Below are positions 9,271 through 16,927 of a stretch of DNA of 32,631 nucleotides, piece by piece; the first letter of the stretch is position 1, and every line of letters starts with the position of its first letter. Origin of the DNA: Gammaproteobacteria bacterium (GTDB taxonomy: Bacteria > Pseudomonadota > Gammaproteobacteria > Pseudomonadales > JAUIET01); NCBI GenBank assembly GCA_030431775.1, contig JAUIHW010000042.1, positions 1-32,631 on the forward strand, in the 5' to 3' direction. The notes beneath the pieces were generated by a model. It searched no databases, was not told the origin of the DNA, and worked only from the letters and a program-made list of their open reading frames with translations. The position numbers were made by a program, and so were the translations under genes.

Positions 9271-10200
9271 TCAGCTAGTTCTCAGTACTGCTTCAGCGAG
9301 TTTTTGCTGGTCCGCAAAGCTTCGCATAACGGTCGGTAAACAGAGTACTTCAAGCCCGAGTGCCTCTATCGCAGGGCACAAATGCCGGTCTTGCTCATCA
9401 ACCACAAAGTGACTGATCCACTCTCGATAATACTCGGCAACGCCAAGCGCATCGCAGGACATACCCAGCTCGGCCATCATCTTGGCGGCCGGACCCTTCA
9501 GTGCTTTTCCACCCACAATTGGCGACACTGCGACCTTAATGGCAGCGGAACTGATCAAGGCGTCGCTCATGCCGGGCAGCTGAAGAATAGGGTCAACGCT
9601 GACAAAGGGGTTTGACGGACAAACCACCAGCACATCCGGATGCCTGCCTTTGGCAAGCTGTTGCAATGGTCGGGAGGGTACAGCCTCTGCAATTCCTTTG
9701 AAAAAGAAGCTCTTAACCACCGGCTTACATTGCCGCTCAACGAAATACCGCTGGAATGGCAGCTCACCCAGGTCGGTATTGACCACGGTCTGCACCGCAT
9801 CGTCTGACATCGGCCATTGCAGATGACGCACTCCGAGCGCAGCTCCCAGTCGCTGGGTCACTTCCGTCAAGCTCTCACCCTTGCGTAAAAGCTGGGTTCG
9901 CCAAAGATGAGTGGCCAGGTCGCGATCACCAAGATTGAACCAGGCAGGCCCACCGAGCTTGTCGAGGGCGGCCATACACTGCCAGCTCTCATCCATTACT
10001 CCCCAGCCACGCTCGCTATCGTTTATGCCCGCTAGCGCATACATCACGCTGTCCAGATCTGGCGACACGTACAAACCGAGGTGCTCGAAGTCGTCGCCCG
10101 TATTCGTCACGATCTGCAGTTCATCCGGCTCCAGACACGCCGCCAGTCCAGCGGCCAGCTTCGCCCCACCTACTCCTCCGCTCAATGCCAGGCACCGCAT
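9271..10200 (-). CDS. cofD: 2-phospho-L-lactate transferase CofD
   Basis: Transfers the phospho-acyl moiety from the GDP-activated donor to FO, forming F420-0 or its dehydro or 3PG form. At 309 residues it has the usual family length. Conserved stretches include the N-terminal LSGGVGGAKLAAGL (donor-binding loop), VTNTGDDFEHLGLYVSPDLD, GDRDLATHL, VCPSNPFVSVDPIL and AVSPIVGGKALKGPA. The ATG at 10198-10200 is 11 bases after the cofE stop and has a GAAGG upstream. It sits between cofE and cofC in the F420 operon, which fits its place in the pathway. Confidence 0.96.
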   Translation of the reverse strand: MRCLALSGGVGGAKLAAGLAACLEPDELQIVTNTGDDFEHLGLYVSPDLDSVMYALAGINDSERGWGVMDESWQCMAALDKLGGPAWFNLGDRDLATHLWRTQLLRKGESLTEVTQRLGAALGVRHLQWPMSDDAVQTVVNTDLGELPFQRYFVERQCKPVVKSFFFKGIAEAVPSRPLQQLAKGRHPDVLVVCPSNPFVSVDPILQLPGMSDALISSAAIKVAVSPIVGGKALKGPAAKMMAELGMSCDALGVAEYYREWISHFVVDEQDRHLCPAIEALGLEVLCLPTVMRSFADQQKLAEAVLRTS

Positions 10201-10211
10201 GTCAGTAGCCT

Positions 10212-10991
10212 TCAGCCGAACAGGTCAAGGTGTTTGTCTCGAATCAGGTCAGCCGCACACGAATTTGGGTGCTGCTGGATGTTCGCCCCACGGATAATCA
10301 CGACTGGGGTTGCTTCAGCGGCCTGCCCCATAATGAACGAGGCGGCCGCAGCCAGCTCATCGGCAACGCCAACTGAACTGACCAGCAACTGTCGCCCGAA
10401 CATATCCGCCTCACCCACCAGATCGGCGACTGTTGCAAAACCGGCCGCACCAATGGCGATACCGCAGGTGCCATTGCGCCAGGCCCGCCCTGCACTGTCG
10501 TTAATAATAATCGCCACGCTTGCTCCGCAGGATATCTGTAATTGAGCGCGTAAGGCGCGCGCTGTCGCATCCGGGTTTTCAGGCAATAGCAGCGCCCGCG
10601 GCTCGGCATTGCTGTGCTCAATGTTTGACTGGTCTATACCGGCATTGGCATGCACCAGACCCAGCCTGTGACGCACAATAATCACACCCTTGCGCTTGCG
10701 AACCACCTCGGTGGACTCATCCAAAATCAGCTGGATAAGCCGAGCGTCTTTATCTACCTCATCAGCCAACTGCCTTGCGTCATCGCTCGGCTCTACGTCC
10801 TTTAACGTGCGATAACGGTCTTCCGCTTTGGACACAATTTTCTGTGCCAACACTAGAACGTCACCGTCACGCAGTTCAATGCCATTACGCAAAAAACTGT
10901 TTACCAGTAGCTCCGCTAAATCATCACCCGGCTCAACCGCTGGAAAATGCTCAAGCGCAGTCAACTCCAGACGCTTGCTGTTGACGGCCAT
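10212..10991 (-). CDS. cofE: Coenzyme F420-0:L-glutamate ligase CofE (single-domain form)
   Basis: Adds L-glutamate residues to F420-0 using GTP, giving the poly-gamma-glutamate tail that keeps F420 in the cell. Motifs seen: VLAQKIVSKAEDR, LVHANAGIDQSN, LPENPD and NDSAGRAWRNGTCGIAIG. At 259 residues it matches the archaeal-type single-domain enzyme. Mycobacterial FbiB is about 450 residues because of an additional C-terminal FMN reductase domain, which is missing here. The gene starts 22 bases after the npdG stop and has no strong Shine-Dalgarno, so coupling to npdG translation is possible. Confidence 0.95.
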   Translation of the reverse strand: MAVNSKRLELTALEHFPAVEPGDDLAELLVNSFLRNGIELRDGDVLVLAQKIVSKAEDRYRTLKDVEPSDDARQLADEVDKDARLIQLILDESTEVVRKRKGVIIVRHRLGLVHANAGIDQSNIEHSNAEPRALLLPENPDATARALRAQLQISCGASVAIIINDSAGRAWRNGTCGIAIGAAGFATVADLVGEADMFGRQLLVSSVGVADELAAAASFIMGQAAEATPVVIIRGANIQQHPNSCAADLIRDKHLDLFG

Positions 10992-11013
10992 CGGTCAAGC
11001 CGGTGGGCAGCAA

Positions 11014-11697
11014 TCAATCACGATCAGGCAGGCCGGTGATGCGAATACCTGCATGACACTTGTAGCGCTTATTGATGCTGATAAGAATTGAAGTAAGCGC
11101 TTCAGCAGCGGCTGCATTATCGATTGGGCCAGCGTGGAAGCCGCGCATTCCGGCCGCTTCGACCAATTTGATCACTTCTGAACGTGCTTCTACGTTGTTT
11201 CCAGTCACCAGCACGTCGCAGTCCAGTCCGTGACCTTCTTGCAAATGATGTGCAGCCACATTTTGAAACGCTGACACAACGCGCACCTCGTCTCCTAAGG
11301 CGGCTTGTGCACCCGCTCCCGCGGACCCGGTATCCGGCAACTGAACTCGGGCAACCTTGGGAGGAACCAGCGGGACCGTAACATCGACCAGTATTTTGCC
11401 CTGCAAAGCAGGCTTAACATATTCCAGCGTGCTGAGCTGATGGCTGAAAGGTACCGTGAGTACGACGATATCGGCGGCCCCTGCAGCGTCCAGGTTTTCA
11501 AGGGCCTGCACAGCTTCTGCATCACTTCCCCGCTCGCGCATCACATCGGCCAGATCATCCAGTGCCGCTTGCGCTTTCTCAAGCGTTCGTGAGCCAATAA
11601 TGACCGCATAACCGGCCTGAGTCCAACGCCTGGCAAGCCCGGTACCCAAAGCACCGGTGCCGCCAAGTATGGCAATTTTAGGTAAACTGTCTGACAT
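11014..11697 (-). CDS. npdG: F420H2:NADP oxidoreductase (NADPH-dependent F420 reductase)
   Basis: Transfers hydride between NADPH and F420, linking the cofactor to the NADP pool. A Rossmann N-terminus is visible, IAILGGTGALGTGLARRW, followed by VIIGSRTLEKAQ, whose Ser-Arg after the second strand fits NADP(H) binding. The later VLTVPF, VDVTVPLVPP and VSAFQNVAAHHL match the F420 reductase (Fno/NpdG) family. The ATG at 11695-11697 gives 227 residues and starts directly before the Rossmann fold; an in-frame start at 11754 would add 19 unrelated residues. An AAGGTG lies about eight bases upstream. It is the first gene of the F420 operon, so its product is likely co-produced with the cofactor. Confidence 0.93.
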   Translation of the reverse strand: MSDSLPKIAILGGTGALGTGLARRWTQAGYAVIIGSRTLEKAQAALDDLADVMRERGSDAEAVQALENLDAAGAADIVVLTVPFSHQLSTLEYVKPALQGKILVDVTVPLVPPKVARVQLPDTGSAGAGAQAALGDEVRVVSAFQNVAAHHLQEGHGLDCDVLVTGNNVEARSEVIKLVEAAGMRGFHAGPIDNAAAAEALTSILISINKRYKCHAGIRITGLPDRD

Positions 11698-11764
11698 CAC
11701 TGCCCACCTTGGTTCGTTGTAAAGTACGCTGCCAGACGAATACGCCGGCCGCAAAGAGCGCGAC

Positions 11765-11794
11765 AGTGTACTGCCAGTGCACCGGGCAATTCAA
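11765..11794 (-). promoter_or_regulatory. Possible sigma-70 promoter of the F420 operon
   Basis: On the minus strand, TTGAAT (11789-11794) and TACACT (11765-11770) are separated by 18 bases and each matches 4 of 6 consensus bases. Transcription would start near 11758, about 60 bases before npdG. The -35 lies inside an inverted repeat (GGGCA at 11784-11788 and TGCCC at 11799-11803) that could be an operator. The region is shared with the divergent dehydrogenase gene. Confidence 0.3.
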
Positions 11795-11855
11795 GAACTG
11801 CCCAGTTGGGCCACGTATCGCGGCGACTTCGGCGCATGAAAAAGAGGGGTTTTGA

Positions 11856-12638
11856 ATGAATGTAACCGACAGCCTAAAGATGGATGACAAAGTGGTCATA
11901 GTGACCGGAGGCACCCGCGGAGTGGGAAAAGGCATTGCCGAAGTTTTCCTGTCGGCGGGAGCCACGGTGGTTGTTTGCAGTCGCACAGCGCCCGACAGCT
12001 TACCGCAGCATGCCGATCGACGTGCGGTGTTCGTCGAATGTAATGTGAAGGACGCTGATTCCATCCAAGCTTGTGTCAATCAGGTTAAAGCGCAATTCGG
12101 TCGAATCGACTGTTTGGTCAATAATGCTGGCGGTACACCGCATGCCGACTCTGCCACCGTGTCCCCTCGCTTCAACGAGGCGATTATTCATTTGAACCTG
12201 CTGGCACCGTTCACGTTCTCCCAGGCGGTCAATCAGGTGATGCAGGGCCAGGCGAGCGGCGGCTCAATCATCAATATTGCCAGCGTCAGTGCAATCCGCC
12301 CATCACCGGGCACAGCAGCCTACGGAGCTGCCAAGGCCGGCCTGATAAATTTGTGCACGTCACTGGCCGTTGAGTGGGGTCCGCAAGTACGCGTTAATGC
12401 GATAACCGCTGGCCTGATCGAAACAGAACAGAGCCATTTACACTATGGGGACCAGGCCGGTATTGACGCGGTTGGCAAAACCATTCCAATGCAGCGAATG
12501 GCAGTGCCCGAAGATATTGGCAAGGCTTGTTTGTATTTAGCCTCAGAGCTATCCAGCTTTGTAACCGGCACCAGCATCGAAGTGCACGGTGGCGGCGAAA
12601 TACCTGCTGTTTATGGAGCGCAGAATGCCAATGATTGA
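11856..12638 (+). CDS. SDR family NAD(P)-dependent oxidoreductase
   Basis: A classical short-chain dehydrogenase of 260 residues, FabG-like. Seen: TGGTRGVG at residues 17-24 (TGxxxGxG nucleotide-binding loop), Ser42-Arg43 after the second strand (favours NADPH), NNAGG at 89-93, and the catalytic set Asn114, Ser143, Tyr156, Lys160 (YGAAK). GAGGGG six bases before the ATG supports the start. It is transcribed away from the F420 operon, separated by 158 bases, so the two may share regulation. Substrate is unknown: the fold uses NAD(P)H, and nothing in the sequence indicates F420 binding. It is not part of a fatty-acid cluster, so a housekeeping FabG role is unlikely. Confidence 0.9.
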   Translation: MNVTDSLKMDDKVVIVTGGTRGVGKGIAEVFLSAGATVVVCSRTAPDSLPQHADRRAVFVECNVKDADSIQACVNQVKAQFGRIDCLVNNAGGTPHADSATVSPRFNEAIIHLNLLAPFTFSQAVNQVMQGQASGGSIINIASVSAIRPSPGTAAYGAAKAGLINLCTSLAVEWGPQVRVNAITAGLIETEQSHLHYGDQAGIDAVGKTIPMQRMAVPEDIGKACLYLASELSSFVTGTSIEVHGGGEIPAVYGAQNAND

Positions 12639-12704
12639 TCCAGAGCAAAAATCAGCCAAGCTGATCAATCAGCAGTCAAACGGAGTGTAAAAGTTTATTT
12701 TTCA

Positions 12705-12733
12705 GACACTTAGGTCAATATTCGAACTATAAT
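12705..12733 (+). promoter_or_regulatory. Possible promoter with perfect -10 box
   Basis: A consensus TATAAT at 12728-12733 lies 65 bases before the ATG of the 127-residue membrane-anchored protein. The matching -35 region around 12705-12711 (GACACT) is poor, so recognition would depend on the -10 or on an activator. Confidence 0.3.
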
Positions 12734-12797
12734 TCTTGCTGCAATTCTGATCGCGCAGTGAGATAATTTCGGCAAACGGGCGAATCGAGACATTCCC

Positions 12798-13181
12798 ATG
12801 CCGGACCAATTACTGATTGCAATTGCATTGCTGGTTTTACTGTTTGTATTGGAGTATCTGCTCAGCCTGATGCCTCGCAACCCATTTAAGAGCCTGAAGA
12901 TCAACGGCAATTTGCTCAAATTTCAGCGCAGCGCCATGTCCAGGCAATACAGCATTCAAAAGAGCCGTATTCACAAGGCCATCATCACACCGGGCCACAT
13001 AAGTCTTCTTCTGGCTGCTGATTATGACAATCGGGTACTGAACCTGAATTTCGAAAAAAGCTTCACCGAGGAGTTGTACCGCTTCCTGCAGCGTTCGCTC
13101 GACGATACGGTAATCGAATATCTGGTTGACAGCAGCCCACAGCCGCGCCCCTCCAAGCCAGTTATTGGGCTCGTTAAATAA
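12798..13181 (+). CDS. Small membrane-anchored protein of unknown function
   Basis: A 127-residue protein with one N-terminal membrane segment (about residues 4-26, LLIAIALLVLLFVLEYLLSL). A basic, mostly beta-looking cytoplasmic domain follows: FKSLKINGNLLKFQRSAMS, then KAIITPGHISLLLAADYDN and a short helical end. I do not recognise a family. The codon pattern and the TATAAT box upstream support a real gene. The dense alternative frames on the opposite strand look like shadows. The next gene, a flippase, lies 244 bases downstream on the same strand, and a functional link cannot be shown. Nothing clear is seen in that gap apart from a short GGCC-TGTTTAA-GGCC hairpin near 13290-13304. Confidence 0.65.
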   Translation: MPDQLLIAIALLVLLFVLEYLLSLMPRNPFKSLKINGNLLKFQRSAMSRQYSIQKSRIHKAIITPGHISLLLAADYDNRVLNLNFEKSFTEELYRFLQRSLDDTVIEYLVDSSPQPRPSKPVIGLVK

Positions 13182-13425
13182 CACAACCATCCACTGTCCA
13201 GCCGCTGGGCACTGCTATGCTTAAGCTTTAAGTAGCTGGCGGCGTGAGCAAGTCTTATCCAGGCTTAGGCCCACGAGCATCGAAACACAGGCCTGTTTAA
13301 GGCCATAAATCAATCATTAGTCTGCAGCAAGGTCTCCACGGATGGCTGCCTAAGATGCAGCATGGATTTGACCTCACCTCTCACCGTTGGCGAGAAAGGA
13401 CGGCAATACTGAAAAGTAGCGAGTG

Positions 13426-14880
13426 ATGAATCAAAAGAATGAATCAGCCCAAATCGCCCGGGAAGCATTGAGCCTGTCGCTGAGCAACTATTTGTGCCGC
13501 GTGCTGTATCTGATTCGGGGGGTCGGGGTCGCGGCTCTTTTACAACCGGAGGTATATGGGATCTGGAGTGTCCTGAAAAACCTGCAGGACAGTACGGCCT
13601 TCGCAAACCTTGGCGCATCTTTTGCCCTGCTGCGTGAGGTTGCCCTGGGCAGGAGCTCTGACGATGTTGCAGGAATACAAGCGGCACAGCAGGCGGCATT
13701 AAATTTAGCCTTGCTCGTTACCGCGATGCTGGCGGCCGTTTTGTTTGCTTTAAGTTTCACCGGGCTCATGCCCGTATTGGGTGAACCACTGCGCATCAGC
13801 CTTGTGGTCATGCTGCTGGCCAGTATCACCTATTACATTCCAAGGCAGCTGCAGGCGCAACGCGAGTTCTACTTTCAGGCGAAGTACCTGCTGTTGTACG
13901 CCTTTTTTAATACCGCGCTCAGCCTGATTGCTGTTTATTTTTGGGGGCTAAAAGAAATGCTGTGGGCACTGGTCATCGCCCATCTACTGGCTGTTCTTTA
14001 TGTAATGCGTCACGGGCATATCGATTTACGCTGGCAACTTGACCCGGCCATCGCCCGACGCCTGGTCAGCGCAGGGCTGCCCGTCATGTTGGGCGGCTCT
14101 CTGTTTTTCTTCTTGCGGGCAGCGGATCAATTTCTGATTTTCGGTCTTCTTGGCAGCACAGCGGCCGGTTACTATGCGATCTCGAATTTTGTCGCCATGA
14201 CCATTACCCAGGTGCCTATTGCTCTGGCAGCTACACTGTTTCCAAGAATGATGGAGCGCCACAGCGACGGCGCCAGTCGGCAGGAAATCGAACATCTGTT
14301 TTTTGAGCCGATGAAGCTGCTGTGCATTGGCATCCCCATTCTGCTGGGCGGGACCTATTTTGCTATTGAACCTGTATTGGTGTTCGGCTTACCCGAATAC
14401 CTGCCGGCATTGAGCGTTATTAGGATTGCCTTGATCGGTATGTTTTTCCAGACAGTGTGGTCGCTGTCGCATTCGCTACTCCTGACTTTCGACAAGCAAC
14501 AGCAACAAATGAAACTGGCCCTCGGCCTGCTGGTGGTCAGTGTGTTCGCCGTGTGGCTGGTTGCAGAACGTGGCGGCGATGTGGACGACGTCACCTGGGT
14601 GGCAGCCGCGATCAGTTTCCTTTCCGCGACAGTGATCCTACTGTACATTTCCAAGCTCTTACGACGCGAGTGGAAGCCTATTCTCGCCAGCTTTTGGCAG
14701 ATTCTGTGGCCAGGCCTTTTTACCGCAGCCGCCTGCCTGGCAATCGATCACTACGTGGCATTCTCCCTGGACACTGCATGGTCCGCACTGTTTGTTTCCG
14801 CTACAAAACTGGCGGCTTATCTGCTGAGCGCTCTACCACTTTGCTACTATCTGTACCGCTATTGGCGAGCCAGGCAATAA
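13426..14880 (+). CDS. Polysaccharide/oligosaccharide flippase (Wzx-like, MATE/MOP superfamily)
   Basis: An integral membrane protein of 484 residues with about 12-14 hydrophobic segments, which is the size and pattern of Wzx/RfbX-type flippases that move undecaprenyl-linked glycans across the inner membrane. Supporting stretches: an N-terminal amphipathic part with LSLSNYLCRVLYLIRGVGVA and the repeated helix with YYIPRQLQAQREFYFQAKY followed by YLLLYAFF. The central SAGLPVMLGGSLFFFLRAAD then GLLGSTAAGYYAIS is characteristic. I use the ATG at 13426 (a GTG lies directly before it). No glycosyltransferase, polymerase or chain-length regulator is nearby, so this is an orphan flippase whose substrate cannot be guessed. 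Confidence 0.85.
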   Translation: MNQKNESAQIAREALSLSLSNYLCRVLYLIRGVGVAALLQPEVYGIWSVLKNLQDSTAFANLGASFALLREVALGRSSDDVAGIQAAQQAALNLALLVTAMLAAVLFALSFTGLMPVLGEPLRISLVVMLLASITYYIPRQLQAQREFYFQAKYLLLYAFFNTALSLIAVYFWGLKEMLWALVIAHLLAVLYVMRHGHIDLRWQLDPAIARRLVSAGLPVMLGGSLFFFLRAADQFLIFGLLGSTAAGYYAISNFVAMTITQVPIALAATLFPRMMERHSDGASRQEIEHLFFEPMKLLCIGIPILLGGTYFAIEPVLVFGLPEYLPALSVIRIALIGMFFQTVWSLSHSLLLTFDKQQQQMKLALGLLVVSVFAVWLVAERGGDVDDVTWVAAAISFLSATVILLYISKLLRREWKPILASFWQILWPGLFTAAACLAIDHYVAFSLDTAWSALFVSATKLAAYLLSALPLCYYLYRYWRARQ

Positions 14881-14882
14881 CA

Positions 14883-15818
14883 TCAGGGCCACTGAAAAAC
14901 CAGCATCTTCAATGCCTGTTCGCCATTCTGGTCGGGAAAATCGGCCGAATTGCTTAAGCGGCCACAAAACTGTAATTTCGGGCAGTTTTCCTGCACAGCG
15001 TCAAGCAGAAAGCCCGGCCCCAGATTAGGGGCATTCAACATCAGCAGTACATAAGCGCCACTGCGCAGTAAGCGAGGTAGCTTGCGAAGTAGTTTGGGGT
15101 AATCGGTTTTTGCGACAAAGCTACCCGGCTGGAAGGATGGTGGGTCTACAATGATCAAGTCGTAAGGTCCGTTACTGACCAGACGAGGTAAGGAGCGAAA
15201 TATCTCATAAGGCAGAAACTTGCTGATTGCAGAGTTGCCCGTCTCCTCTGAAAAATTAAGCGTGTGATTACGTTGCCCTACACGCAGCGCGCTTTTACTC
15301 ATATCGACGTTGAAAACCTTCGCAGCGCCAGCGGCAATAGCAACTACCGAAAACGCGCAGGTGTAAGCAAACAGGTTTAATACTCTACGACCATGACAAT
15401 GACTTGCCAGCCAATCTCGAGCGGGCTGAGCATCCAGGAAGAAACCGATGTTTTGCTTGCCTTGGAAATCCAACTCAAACCGCTGCCCTTTCGCAATTGC
15501 GTAGCCCTTGGTAGCGTGTTCGCCAAAAACAGTTTCCACTTTAGGCGGCTTCGAGTAACGATGATGAATCAACAGGGTATGGAACGAAGACTGGCCCATG
15601 CGCTCCACCAGAAAGCCGGTCACTGACTCCAGCGATGTCATTTGCCGGACATCCGAGTTAGCGTACAGACTAAGCAGAATAACGGGCTCATACAAGTCGA
15701 CTGTCAACACTTCAAAGCCTGGAAAACACCCACCACGTCCATGCAGCACACGCCGGCTGTCAGCACCTGAGTGTGACATAGCGTCACAAATAATCTGGCT
15801 GATTTCATCTGTTAGCAT
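14883..15818 (-). CDS. Class I SAM-dependent methyltransferase, RlmI/RlmK-like
   Basis: A 311-residue methyltransferase. The conserved core is seen as IGFFLDAQPARDWL, then VLNLFAYTCAFSVVA (SAM-binding motif I, with a Cys), VFNVDMSKSAL (motif II) and IIVDPPSF (motif IV). This pattern matches the family that includes the 23S rRNA cytosine methyltransferase RlmI and related enzymes. It lacks an obvious N-terminal PUA domain and is shorter than RlmI (about 396 residues), so a different RNA target is possible. The start overlaps the end of pdxB by seven bases, so it is the last gene of the hisN-epmC-exonuclease-pdxB operon. The stop lies two bases from the stop of the convergent flippase gene. Confidence 0.85.
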   Translation of the reverse strand: MLTDEISQIICDAMSHSGADSRRVLHGRGGCFPGFEVLTVDLYEPVILLSLYANSDVRQMTSLESVTGFLVERMGQSSFHTLLIHHRYSKPPKVETVFGEHATKGYAIAKGQRFELDFQGKQNIGFFLDAQPARDWLASHCHGRRVLNLFAYTCAFSVVAIAAGAAKVFNVDMSKSALRVGQRNHTLNFSEETGNSAISKFLPYEIFRSLPRLVSNGPYDLIIVDPPSFQPGSFVAKTDYPKLLRKLPRLLRSGAYVLLMLNAPNLGPGFLLDAVQENCPKLQFCGRLSNSADFPDQNGEQALKMLVFQWP

Positions 15819-16927
15819 GAAAAACCCAGCGCTTGCAAAGTGGCCTGTTGGTGATCATCGGCAAAGCCGTCAAGCTGCAGGCAGAGCTTGGAGAATTCGC
15901 GCCGCACAGGGTAGTTCTTGCGCAGAGCATCAAAACACGGGCCAATCGATTGGCCGATACAGGCCCGCAAGCTGGCATCGTCAACTCGCACATCGTAGGC
16001 CGACAGTAGTATTTCAGACAGAGAGCGCCTGCTGTCGATGGCCAGCGTCGTCGGCGGCATTAATTCCTGCACGACCGGCGCTACCAGTGCGAAATGCTGG
16101 TAGAACGCCTGTGCAATCATTTGACTGCCTCGCAGCTTCGCATCGGCCGCGTAGCCGGCAATATGGGGCGTGCCAATGCAGGTCATGGCAAGCAGCCCAG
16201 GGTCTATTTTTGGTTCCGCCTCCCAGACATCCAGTACACTGCGCAATTCCTTTCCAGCTTGCAACCGCTGTTTCAAGGCCGCGCCATCAAACACGGCACC
16301 GCGTGATGTGTTGATCAGCACGCAGCCGGTCGGCAGAGTACTGAATATCTCCTTCGAAAACAGCTGTTGGGTCGGGTGTTGTCCACGGCAGGTCAGTGGC
16401 ACATGAACCGAAATCACTCCGCATTGCAGCACGCTCTCCCAGTCGCTCAAATAGGGGCATTCCTCGGTGGTAAGGAATGGGTCGAAGACCCGCACGTCGA
16501 ACCCCAAGGCCAGAAAACGCTGAACAACCCTGCTGCCTACCTGCCCGTAACCGACGACACCTGCTACCCGTCCTTTTGCGGCAGAATCTTCCAGGTCTGG
16601 CAGCAGGCTGGCCAAAGCACTGCAGACGTAATCAGCTACCGATGCGGCATTGCTGCCGGGTGCACTCGCAAAATGAATACCGCGGTCCTGCAAATAGTCC
16701 AGATCAATGTGCTCGGTACCAATCGTCGCAGTCCCCACAAACGATACCGGAGAACTTCTCAGCAGTTGCTCATCAACCTGCGTAACAGAGCGCACAATCA
16801 GCGCATCTGCTTTTTGCAAGTCACGGGCTGTTATGGCCCGCCCCGGTAATTTAACTATCTCAGCAGTACCGGCGAACAGCTGGTCGAGCGCCGGAATATT
16901 TTCATCAACAACCAGTTTGACAGTCAT
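15812..16927 (-). CDS. pdxB: 4-phosphoerythronate dehydrogenase PdxB
   Basis: Oxidises 4-phosphoerythronate in the DXP-dependent branch of pyridoxal phosphate synthesis. The 371 residues match the family length. The N-terminus VVDENIPALDQLF and VGTATIGTEHIDLDYL are characteristic, followed by GVVGYGQVGSRVV (NAD-binding loop), INTSRGAVFDG (catalytic Arg region), DVWEAEP (catalytic Glu) and TPHIAGYA (catalytic His). A C-terminal PdxB dimerisation region of about 80 residues follows. The ATG overlaps the stop of the exonuclease gene by four bases (ATGA). Confidence 0.97.
   Translation of the reverse strand: MTVKLVVDENIPALDQLFAGTAEIVKLPGRAITARDLQKADALIVRSVTQVDEQLLRSSPVSFVGTATIGTEHIDLDYLQDRGIHFASAPGSNAASVADYVCSALASLLPDLEDSAAKGRVAGVVGYGQVGSRVVQRFLALGFDVRVFDPFLTTEECPYLSDWESVLQCGVISVHVPLTCRGQHPTQQLFSKEIFSTLPTGCVLINTSRGAVFDGAALKQRLQAGKELRSVLDVWEAEPKIDPGLLAMTCIGTPHIAGYAADAKLRGSQMIAQAFYQHFALVAPVVQELMPPTTLAIDSRRSLSEILLSAYDVRVDDASLRACIGQSIGPCFDALRKNYPVRREFSKLCLQLDGFADDHQQATLQALGFSC

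Noticed and set aside
13182-13425. Gap before the flippase examined for an RNA gene or riboswitch
   Set aside because: Only short hairpins (GGCC-TGTTTAA-GGCC, GCAGC/GCTGC) were seen; no tRNA, riboswitch or terminator pattern.
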